From Candidatus Omnitrophota bacterium (GTDB taxonomy: Bacteria > Omnitrophota > Koll11 > Zapsychrales > Fredricksoniimonadaceae), in assembly GCA_023247595.1 (NCBI GenBank), contig JAHFGF010000045.1, positions 1 through 10,297 on the forward strand: a DNA stretch of 10,297 nt, written 5' to 3'. The notes below the pieces were generated by a model, which did no database searches, was not told the origin of the DNA, and saw nothing but the letters and a program-made list of their open reading frames with translations. How positions within the stretch are numbered: the stretch's first letter is position 1; each line of letters opens with the position of its first letter. Made by a program: the position numbers and the translations under genes. Positions 1-6,769 of this stretch are shown in pieces.

Positions 1-681
1 AATGTTCTTGCCGAAATCATGTCCGGAATCAGGATGCTTCGCATCAAACTCGAGTTCCTTGAGCAGCACTTCCGCGTTAAAAAGATAAATGCCCATCGAT
101 CCATAAATTTGATCCGGCATGCCCGGAATGGTCTTGGGGTTCTGGGGTTTTTCCTGAAATCCGGAAACCTGGTTGTTAGCGTCCACTTCTATAATTCCGA
201 AATTAACAGACTCCTCTTTCGGCATCCGGATACACCCAACCGTCATATCCGCCCCGCGCTCCAGATGATAATCAATCAATTTTCGATAATCCATTTTATA
301 GATGTGATCGCCGGCGAGAATCAAAATAAGCTTCGGATTATAATCTTCAATGGTATAAATATTCTGGTAGATGGCATCCGCCGTTCCTTTGTACCAATCC
401 GCGCCGATGCGCTGCTGGGCGGGAATGATATCAATAAATTCTCCCAGTTGATTGGAATAAATGTTCCAGCCTTCCAACAAATGGCGCTGGAGGGAAAAGG
501 ATTTATATTGGGTTAATAAAAAAATGCGGCGCAAACCGGAGTTGACGCAGTTGCTGAGCGTAAAATCAATAATGCGATAAATGCCGCCGAAGGGAACTGC
601 TGGCTTTGCTCTATCACGCGTCAACGGATTTAACCTCTCCCCTTTTCCGCCGGCTAAAATAAATGTCAAGACATCACGCAT
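1..681 (-). CDS. glgC: Glucose-1-phosphate adenylyltransferase (ADP-glucose pyrophosphorylase), N-terminal 227 residues, runs off the left edge
   Basis: The enzyme makes ADP-glucose from ATP and glucose-1-phosphate, the committing step of bacterial glycogen synthesis in the cytosol. The reading frame is open from ATG at 681 to base 1, so the C-terminal part, including the beta-helix domain, lies outside. Visible motifs are the nucleotidyltransferase loop LAGGKGERLNPLT (residues 9-21), RAKPAVPFGG (24-33), WYKGTADA (96-103), LAGDHIYKMDY (122-132), FQEKP (175-179) and HDFGKNI (221-227). By alignment from memory with E. coli GlgC, Tyr97, Asp125 and Lys178 match Tyr114, the catalytic Asp142 and the glucose-1-phosphate-binding Lys195. 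The E. coli activator residue Lys39 falls on Asp23, so allosteric control may differ. An AAGGAAG ribosome binding site (686-692) sits 4 bases before the ATG. The gene begins 12 bases after the TPR protein stop, so it is probably co-transcribed and translationally coupled. Identification is secure; other sugar nucleotidyltransferases lack this full motif set. Confidence 0.96.
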   Translation of the reverse strand, partial: MRDVLTFILAGGKGERLNPLTRDRAKPAVPFGGIYRIIDFTLSNCVNSGLRRIFLLTQYKSFSLQRHLLEGWNIYSNQLGEFIDIIPAQQRIGADWYKGTADAIYQNIYTIEDYNPKLILILAGDHIYKMDYRKLIDYHLERGADMTVGCIRMPKEESVNFGIIEVDANNQVSGFQEKPQNPKTIPGMPDQIYGSMGIYLFNAEVLLKELEFDAKHPDSGHDFGKNI

Positions 682-693
682 ACGACTTCCTTT

Positions 694-3051
694 TTATTTT
701 TTACTTTTTTGCAGTTTAAGAGTTGAAAGCTTTGCTAATTTGCCTGATGCTTTCTTTGCATATTCGTTGTTCGGCTCAGCGTCGACAGATTTTTTAAAAT
801 GCATTATCGCCTCTTCATAATGCCGCTGAACCAAAGACGCAAGGCCTATTTTATAATGCGTTTTGCTCAACTCTTGTCCGCCGTACAATGCCTTCTTATA
901 AATAGCAAGCGCGCGCTCATACTGTTTTTGCTGGTACATGATATCACCAACTTTAATGAGTTCAACGGCATTCTCGGGAGCCAGCACGATGGCTTTTCGC
1001 AATAATTCTCGGGCCTTTTCAATTTTCCCTAAACGGGCATACAATCGGGAAAGCGAGTAATAAGCCAAGGAATCACTCGGATTATTTTTAAGAATTTTTT
1101 CAAATTGACCAATCGCGTCTTGATAATCCCCGATATTTTCGTAGGCCAAACCCAATTTCCCGCGCAGATTGACATCCGACGGAAACATACTAGCTGCGAT
1201 CCTGTAATTGATAAATGCCTGCTGATAATTTTTTTGCGCTTCATAAATTTTTCCGCGCAATTTATAAATCTCCACATTCTGCGGAGCCACCAACGCGGCC
1301 GATTGCGCTTCTTTTAATGCCAAATCATATTGCTCAAAGGCAAATAAAGTATAGGCGCGATTGATTTGCGGCGTCGGGTTAATGGGCTTGGAACCTAATT
1401 TCTTTAAATCAGGATCGGGAGGCGTCCAGGTTTTAAAATCAATGCGGTAACGGTCAATGACGGCTTTATTCTGGGGAATGTCCTTAAGCAGAATCATCGC
1501 GTCCCGGTCAAAATAAACCGGAACCCATTCCTTCTTTTTAATAAAAATTTTGGCTGTTTTCTCGGGGGCTTGGTGAACATTAAAATTTAAAAAAACGCCG
1601 CTAAACCGATACTTCTCTGCGAGCATATCAAAAAACTTTGAATCGCCTTCCCCCCATATTTTGAGATATTGATTGATGAAAAAGCCCGACCCATAAACTT
1701 CTGTTCTGCCGTCGATAAACGGTTTGATGTTGGGATATGTCCGGCCGATTAAATAAGCGCCCGAATTAAAATCGTTGAAGAAATTACCCTTGATATTGTT
1801 GTTAACCAAAAAATCAACTGCTTTATAAGGAAAATTTCTTAATGAAACACCTTCAAATTCACTTTTCCGCTCAAAAGTATCAAAATTAAAGTAGCCGTTG
1901 TTCATAAACCCAGCGCCGTAATTAATCATCCAAAGAATTAAACCCAACTTAGCAAAAATAACGCTGATATGTTTAAAACGTTCATGCGTGAATCTCAAAG
2001 GAACAATGTCATCCATTTTTAATGATTGCAAATTGACCATAATAACCAGAAAGGCGGCAAATGAGAAAAACACCAAATTTCTCGATGCTGACAGCGAGAA
2101 AGCCAGAAATGCCAGCCAAAAAAGCAACGCCCCGATATCAATCCTGCGGCGGTTAAAAATAAAACTTAAAAAAGAAATAATAATCAATAAGCGGTAGTGC
2201 AGATAATCTCCGGGCGAGAAAAACTCTTTCAAAGAAGTCACCGGCCGCTGAAGCTCAACGATATGTTTAAAGAAAATTTTATTGTCACCGGACATGTTCA
2301 TTAAAACTTTAATAGGATAAATCGCGCCCTCAATAAAACAGGGATTGATAAGGCATGCGCCAATCACAACAAACCAAATCGTCTGAAGCCTTTTATATTC
2401 TTCATCGGTTAATCTTCCCACGCTGTTCCATTCCCAAGGCAGAGGCAGGTTGCGTTTCATAAATTCCGCCAACACCGCCATCGAAACAAACACCGGGCCG
2501 AAAAAGAAAAAGCCGTGAATATTACTCCAAAGAACCTGCGCCAAAAAAATAACCGGAACGCACCAGCGCTCATGCAGCTTTGTCGACAGCAATTGCATAT
2601 AAAACGCGAAAAACAAAAGACTGTAAATATCCGGACGGATGGTAAACCGCATTTGATAATTAAAAAGAACCAGCAAAAGGGTAAAAACAATCAGCGCCTG
2701 ACGCCTTTCGCTATAACCCAGAAACATCAGGATGGATATGGTCAATAAAACAATAACCATCTGCATGGTTACGAGACCTTCAAATCCCCACATATTTTTA
2801 ATGGAATAAACAATGACCTGAAAAAGCCATTCATGATTGATCCACGGCTTTCCGGCAATCGAATTAGACAAAACATCGAACTGCGGAACAAATCCGTGTT
2901 CGATGATAAACTTCCCTACTTTTAAGTGGAGCCATAAATCCAGATCTTTTATCTCGACGCTGGCCGAAAGGGCGTACAGCCCGAACATGATACCTATCGT
3001 GAAATATCCTGTGATACGGCTTAACGTTCTATAAAAAAAATCGCTCACCAT
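694..3051 (-). CDS. Uncharacterised polytopic membrane protein, GT-C-like N-terminal region, with six C-terminal TPR repeats
   Basis: Function not known. Numbering is from the GTG at 3054, the 786-codon frame. Residues 1-380 carry about ten hydrophobic segments. A first-loop motif KDLDLWLHLKVG (36-47) is followed by WINHEW (71-76), TIRPD (138-142), WSNIHG (176-181) and SASRN (322-326). An acidic first loop after TM1 is typical of GT-C glycosyltransferases, so a role in lipid-linked sugar transfer is possible but inferred. A soluble segment (about 390-555) contains FNDFNSGAYL (426-435) and KPFIDGRTEVYG (444-455), which I recall as conserved in hypothetical proteins of this layout. Six 34-residue TPR units follow at about 564-593, 594-627, 628-661, 662-695, 696-729 and 730-763, ending in a Lys-rich tail. 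TPRs usually bind proteins, so this may be an assembly platform. The start at ATG 3051 shares a base with the preceding oppF-like TGA (TGATG); GTG 3048 has better ribosome binding site spacing. It lies between the importer and glgC. The alternative is a purely structural envelope protein. Confidence 0.88.
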   Translation of the reverse strand: MVSDFFYRTLSRITGYFTIGIMFGLYALSASVEIKDLDLWLHLKVGKFIIEHGFVPQFDVLSNSIAGKPWINHEWLFQVIVYSIKNMWGFEGLVTMQMVIVLLTISILMFLGYSERRQALIVFTLLLVLFNYQMRFTIRPDIYSLLFFAFYMQLLSTKLHERWCVPVIFLAQVLWSNIHGFFFFGPVFVSMAVLAEFMKRNLPLPWEWNSVGRLTDEEYKRLQTIWFVVIGACLINPCFIEGAIYPIKVLMNMSGDNKIFFKHIVELQRPVTSLKEFFSPGDYLHYRLLIIISFLSFIFNRRRIDIGALLFWLAFLAFSLSASRNLVFFSFAAFLVIMVNLQSLKMDDIVPLRFTHERFKHISVIFAKLGLILWMINYGAGFMNNGYFNFDTFERKSEFEGVSLRNFPYKAVDFLVNNNIKGNFFNDFNSGAYLIGRTYPNIKPFIDGRTEVYGSGFFINQYLKIWGEGDSKFFDMLAEKYRFSGVFLNFNVHQAPEKTAKIFIKKKEWVPVYFDRDAMILLKDIPQNKAVIDRYRIDFKTWTPPDPDLKKLGSKPINPTPQINRAYTLFAFEQYDLALKEAQSAALVAPQNVEIYKLRGKIYEAQKNYQQAFINYRIAASMFPSDVNLRGKLGLAYENIGDYQDAIGQFEKILKNNPSDSLAYYSLSRLYARLGKIEKARELLRKAIVLAPENAVELIKVGDIMYQQKQYERALAIYKKALYGGQELSKTHYKIGLASLVQRHYEEAIMHFKKSVDAEPNNEYAKKASGKLAKLSTLKLQKSKK

Positions 3052-3920
3052 CACTCCTTTGATTCAACAATGTTCATCACCCAATGATCCGGACTGACCA
3101 TTCGGCCTTCCTGACTTAACGGCATGAACCAATCCCGCGCGCGTCGAGAAACCTTGTACTCAACCGCGGCCGTTAACAGCTCTTTCGTGTACGGGTGCTG
3201 GGGATTGTCCATTAATTCGTGCACGGGGCCGGACTCAACAATCCTCCCCTTATACATGACCGCTATTTTATCAGAGATTTTTCTGACCACACGCAGATTA
3301 TGGGAAATAAAAAAATAAGTCAATCCAAACTGGGCCTGCAGCGCGTCCAAAAGTTTTAAAATCTGATCTTGCACAAGGACATCCAATGACGACACCGCTT
3401 CATCTAATATAACCAATTTCGGACGGCATAAAACAGCACGCGCGATGGCAATCCTTTGACGTTCACCGCCGCTGAATTCGTGCGGATACCGCAGTAAAAC
3501 ATCCGAAGATAAATCAACCGCCCGCAACGACTCGGCCATTTGTTCATATTGGATAGCTTTATCCATTTTATCCTGCAAGGTAAAAGCCTCGAGCAAAATG
3601 CGCTGCACATTATACCGCGGGTCCAAACTGCTGTAGGGATCTTGAAAGACAATTTGAACACCGCGTCGATAGCGCCGATAATCCAACCTGTTCATGCTGT
3701 GGATGTTTCTTCCCTCAAATAAAACTTCTCCTGAATCCGGACGGTACAAATCGGCCAGAATACGTCCAAGCGTTGTTTTACCGCTTCCGGATTCTCCGAC
3801 AACAGAAAAAACTTCCCCCTCGTTTATAGAAACGTCAACCCCGTCTACCGCTTTGATTGTTTGACGCGCAGGGCTTTGAACAGAAAAATATTTTTTGACA
3901 TTCTTTAATTGGCAAAGCAT
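3051..3920 (-). CDS. oppF: Peptide-type ABC importer ATPase, OppF/DppF-like
   Basis: One of two cytosolic ATPases expected to power the importer encoded upstream. In 289 residues it shows Walker A GESGSGKTT (42-50), Q-loop Gln93 in VFQDPYSSLDP, ABC signature FSGGERQR (149-156), Walker B LVILDEAVSSLD (169-180, catalytic Glu174) and H-loop His207. The SSLDP after the Q-loop and the HPYTKELL segment (242-249) are typical of the OppF half. The tail after HPYT is about 40 residues (ending near SPDHWV) and has no cysteines, so the cysteine-rich putative Fe-S motif found in many Opp/Dpp ATPases is absent. ATG at 3920 overlaps the oppD-like TGA by one base. A TTG at 3923 is also in frame and is 10 bases from an AAGGA (3934-3938), so the start is uncertain by one codon. 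The oppF name reflects subfamily and position; the transported solute is not known. Confidence 0.92.
   Translation of the reverse strand: MLCQLKNVKKYFSVQSPARQTIKAVDGVDVSINEGEVFSVVGESGSGKTTLGRILADLYRPDSGEVLFEGRNIHSMNRLDYRRYRRGVQIVFQDPYSSLDPRYNVQRILLEAFTLQDKMDKAIQYEQMAESLRAVDLSSDVLLRYPHEFSGGERQRIAIARAVLCRPKLVILDEAVSSLDVLVQDQILKLLDALQAQFGLTYFFISHNLRVVRKISDKIAVMYKGRIVESGPVHELMDNPQHPYTKELLTAAVEYKVSRRARDWFMPLSQEGRMVSPDHWVMNIVESKE
3054..3060 (-). promoter_or_regulatory. Ribosome binding site (AAAGGAG) that constrains the TPR protein start
   Basis: The minus strand reads AAAGGAG-TG-ATG-GTG across the end of the oppF-like gene. The GTG at 3054 overlaps the Shine-Dalgarno core and can be excluded as a start. 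ATG 3051 has a spacer of only 2 bases, while GTG 3048 has 5. Either the GTG at 3048 is the true start, or ATG 3051 is used by ribosomes re-initiating at the overlapping TGA. Confidence 0.7.
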
Positions 3921-4705
3921 CAATCGATCATCGTCCTTATTAATTGCCGGGTGTAAACATGCCGCGGATGCGCCGTCAAATCCTTGGTCGGCCCCGCCTC
4001 CACCACCGCCCCTTGATGCAGCACAATCATTTCATCAGCCACATGAGCAACAACACCCAAGTCATGCGTGATTAAAATAATGGAAAATTGATAAACATTT
4101 TTCAACTTCTTAAAAAGCTCCAAAATCTTTGCCTGAAGGGTAACATCCAAACTGCTCGTCGGTTCATCAGCAATCAGCAAAGATGGCTCAGCCGCAATCG
4201 CATGCGCAATCATCGCCCTTTGCCGCATGCCGCCGCTCAACTGATGCGGATAACTACGATACACCCGAGCCGGATCATCTAATCCAACCTGAGCAAAAAG
4301 CTCAAGCACCTTTCCTTGAATTCCATCTCTGGGAACTGATGTATGCCAACGCATCACTTCCGAAACTTGAAAACCAATTGTAAAAACCGGATTGAAAGCC
4401 TGCAAAGGATCCTGAAAAATCATACCGATTTTTCTTCCCCTCACGGTGTTCATTTTTTTTCTGTCATAAGATAAAAGATCTTCACCTTTAAACCAAATCT
4501 TTCCACGGTCAATATTCAAAGCCGGAGACAATAACTGCAGAATGCTTAATCCCGTCGTTGTTTTACCGCTTCCCGAACCGCCAACCAAAGCCACAATGCT
4601 TTCAGGCGCGACAGAAAATGTCACATCACGGATAATGGTGTTCTGCGGATTTTCAACAGTTGACACCGTCAAACCTTCAACATGTAAAAGCTGTTCGCTT
4701 TTCAT
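3920..4705 (-). CDS. oppD: Peptide-type ABC importer ATPase, OppD/DppD-like, short form
   Basis: Partner ATPase of the oppF-like protein, binding the cytosolic face of the two permeases. In 261 residues it has Walker A GGSGSGKTT (42-50), Q-loop Gln98 in IFQDPLQAFNP, signature LSGGMRQR (156-163), Walker B LLIADEPTSSLD (176-187, catalytic Glu181) and H-loop His214. All ATP-hydrolysis residues are therefore present. It stops at RHVYTRQLIRTMID, just where OppD proteins normally continue with the oligopeptide-importer C-terminal extension; full OppD proteins are usually about 320-340 residues. The reading frame shows no sign of damage, and the downstream ATG overlaps the stop, so the short form looks genuine. 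The start ATG overlaps the stop of the oppC-like gene by 4 bases (ATGA) and has a GAAGG-type ribosome binding site just upstream. Substrate specificity cannot be read from this gene. Confidence 0.92.
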   Translation of the reverse strand: MKSEQLLHVEGLTVSTVENPQNTIIRDVTFSVAPESIVALVGGSGSGKTTTGLSILQLLSPALNIDRGKIWFKGEDLLSYDRKKMNTVRGRKIGMIFQDPLQAFNPVFTIGFQVSEVMRWHTSVPRDGIQGKVLELFAQVGLDDPARVYRSYPHQLSGGMRQRAMIAHAIAAEPSLLIADEPTSSLDVTLQAKILELFKKLKNVYQFSIILITHDLGVVAHVADEMIVLHQGAVVEAGPTKDLTAHPRHVYTRQLIRTMID

Positions 4706-5802
4706 TTCGCCTTCCCGACCGACTTTAACATTGGGTCAAGAGTATCCCGTAAGGCGTCGCCGATGATGTTAAAACATAAAACCGTTACAAAAATAAAAAA
4801 CGCCGGAATCAAAATCCAAGGCGCCACCTGAATGCGGACAATACTCATGGCGTCCGTCAGCATATTCCCCCAGCTGGCATACGGATCCTGAATGCCTAAA
4901 CCTATCAAACTCAAACTAGATTCTCCGAGGATATATCCTGGAATGGACAGCATAACCGCAAAAATTGTGTATGAAGCGGTGTGCGGCAGAAGATGGCTCA
5001 AAATAATTCTCAGGCGAGACACGCCCATGGATCTTGCGGCTAACACATATTCTCTTTCCCGCAAAGACAGACACATGCCTCGAATGATGCGGGCCAAAGA
5101 CGGCCAGCCGATCATGGAAAAAATTACCACGATAGCAAGATATGTCTGTAAGGACGTGAAATTATCCGGAACCGCGGAACGAAAAGCCAAAAGCAAATAA
5201 AAACCCGGTACCATCATGAGCATCTCACAGAACCGCATTAATAAATTGTCAACCCATCCTCCGAAATACCCCGCAATCCCGCCGACCAAAAGTCCAAGCG
5301 CAAATGAAATAGCAACGCCAATGATGCCGATGGATAACGACACCCGCGCACCGTATAAAATCCTAGAAAAAATATCACGGCCCCTGGAATCAGCGCCGAA
5401 CAAATACAGTCTAGCATTTTTATCAACACCAAATAAATGCCTGTCTGTCGTAACCAACCCTAGCCATTTGTAAACTGCACCTTTGGCTAAAAACTGCACC
5501 GGATAAATTTTGCTCGTATCCGTTGTATACTCACGCGCATGCCATTGATTATAGGATAACTCAACTGGATGCAGATACGGCCAAACCATCTGCCCATCTC
5601 TAACCCAATGAATCGTCGATGGCGGACAATAGGAAAACTGCCGGTTTTCATCCTTATAAGAATACGGCGCGATAAAATCGGCAAAGATTGCCGAAACATA
5701 AAGAACAGCTAAAACCCACAAGGACATAACCGCAATCCTGTTGCGGCTAAAATTCCTCAAATGCAGTTGAAACTCGCTGATGGATTTAATTTCGTTTGTC
5801 AT
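4702..5802 (-). CDS. oppC: Peptide-type ABC importer permease, OppC/DppC/YejE-like, with an enlarged first extracytoplasmic loop
   Basis: Inner-membrane permease subunit. TM1 lies at about residues 25-45 after an N-terminal Arg-rich stretch (LRNFSRNRIAV, 15-25) typical of OppC. The family signature LFGADSRGRDIFSRILYGAR occupies 134-153. Further hydrophobic segments follow at about 155-180, 190-210, 218-235, 278-300 and 325-350. The EAA loop that docks the ATPases is at 254-275 (LAARSMGVSRLRIILSHLLP), and the end carries IGDALRDTLDP (347-357). Between TM1 and the signature there are about 85 residues (50-133), clearly longer than in textbook OppC. This extension includes CPPSTIHWVRDG (59-70) and resembles the extended loop I recall in YejE-type permeases. 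At 366 residues it is longer than the usual 300 or so. The start ATG lies inside the oppB-like gene (17-base overlap) and I see no good ribosome binding site, so translation probably depends on coupling. Confidence 0.92.
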   Translation of the reverse strand: MTNEIKSISEFQLHLRNFSRNRIAVMSLWVLAVLYVSAIFADFIAPYSYKDENRQFSYCPPSTIHWVRDGQMVWPYLHPVELSYNQWHAREYTTDTSKIYPVQFLAKGAVYKWLGLVTTDRHLFGVDKNARLYLFGADSRGRDIFSRILYGARVSLSIGIIGVAISFALGLLVGGIAGYFGGWVDNLLMRFCEMLMMVPGFYLLLAFRSAVPDNFTSLQTYLAIVVIFSMIGWPSLARIIRGMCLSLREREYVLAARSMGVSRLRIILSHLLPHTASYTIFAVMLSIPGYILGESSLSLIGLGIQDPYASWGNMLTDAMSIVRIQVAPWILIPAFFIFVTVLCFNIIGDALRDTLDPMLKSVGKAK

Positions 5803-6760
5803 ATTGAATTCGCGGATCCGCCTTAATCAAGGCTAAATCTGCCAACAAATTTCCGATGATAAACATAACCGATCCCATAAGCATGCTTGCCATAACCAAA
5901 TAAATATCTTTAGCCCTGACAGCAGTGAGCATTAAAGATCCCAGCCCAGGCCAACTGCAGATGATCTCCGTCAGCGCCGCACCGCTTAGCAAAGCGGAAA
6001 ATTCATAGCCTAATAAGGTAATGAGCGGATTAATGGCGTTTCGAAGCGCATGAACATAAATCACACGATTCTCCGGCAAACCTTTGGCCCTCGCCGTCAA
6101 AATATATTGCTGGCCCAAAACCTCGAGCATATTTCCCCGCATGATCTTCTGCAAAGCCCCGATACTGCCTAAAGATAATGCAGCGACCGGAATAGCCAAG
6201 TGCTTAATAAGATCCCAGACCTGCTGCGCAAAAAACATGTCATCATATCCAGGACTGCGCATCCCACCCAATGGAAGAATGTCCGCCTGACTCGCCCAAT
6301 AGAGAAATAACATCGTCAGAAAAAAAGCCGGTAAGGACAAAAACACGTATGAAAAAAATTGAACCAGCCGGTCCTGCCATTGATTGCGATGAACCGCCGC
6401 CCAAATTCCCAACGGAAGAGCGATCAGCCAAGTGACCAAAAAAGAGGCGAGAGCCAAAATCAATGTGTTCAACATCCTCCCGCCGATAAGATGCGCAACC
6501 GGCACGTTGTAATGAAATGAAAAACCAAATTCCAACCGGCACACATTTTTGACCCAATGCCAATATTGTTCCGGCATAGGTTTGTCGAGCTGATACAATT
6601 TTTGGTAACGCTCAATCGTTTCCGGTGAAATCTGCGGATCCAAACGCATCGTATCCAGATAATTGCCCGGCGTCATACGCATCAAGGCAAATGAAAGAAA
6701 CGTAATCCCCAAAAGCATGGGAATAAATATGAGAAATCTTTGAATGATGATGCGGATCAC
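5786..6760 (-). CDS. oppB: Peptide-type ABC importer permease, OppB/DppB-like
   Basis: Inner-membrane permease subunit, partner of the oppC-like protein. The N-terminus IQRFLIFIPMLLGITFLSFA (6-25) and the following MRMTPGN (27-33) are the classic OppB/DppB opening. Hydrophobic segments lie at about 10-28, 99-122, 133-155, 187-203, 243-262 and 286-310, giving six membrane spans. The EAA loop, the docking site for the ATPases, is at about 222-243 (TARAKGLPENRVIYVHALRN). LSGAALTEIICSWPGLGSL (258-276) and the terminal DPRIQYDKRN fit the family. The 324-residue length is normal. The start is GTG at 6760, 9 bases after the TAG of the binding-protein gene, with a weak AGGTTGG ribosome binding site. 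The last 17 bases overlap the oppC-like gene in another frame. Peptide, nickel and sugar-oligomer importers share this fold, so the substrate remains open. Confidence 0.93.
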   Translation of the reverse strand: MIRIIIQRFLIFIPMLLGITFLSFALMRMTPGNYLDTMRLDPQISPETIERYQKLYQLDKPMPEQYWHWVKNVCRLEFGFSFHYNVPVAHLIGGRMLNTLILALASFLVTWLIALPLGIWAAVHRNQWQDRLVQFFSYVFLSLPAFFLTMLFLYWASQADILPLGGMRSPGYDDMFFAQQVWDLIKHLAIPVAALSLGSIGALQKIMRGNMLEVLGQQYILTARAKGLPENRVIYVHALRNAINPLITLLGYEFSALLSGAALTEIICSWPGLGSLMLTAVRAKDIYLVMASMLMGSVMFIIGNLLADLALIKADPRIQYDKRN

Positions 6761-6769
6761 AAAACCAAC

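Noticed and set aside
19..516. Long plus-strand reading frame of 165 codons
   Set aside because: It is antisense to glgC, whose minus-strand frame shows all family motifs without interruption. The plus-strand translation resembles nothing recognisable.
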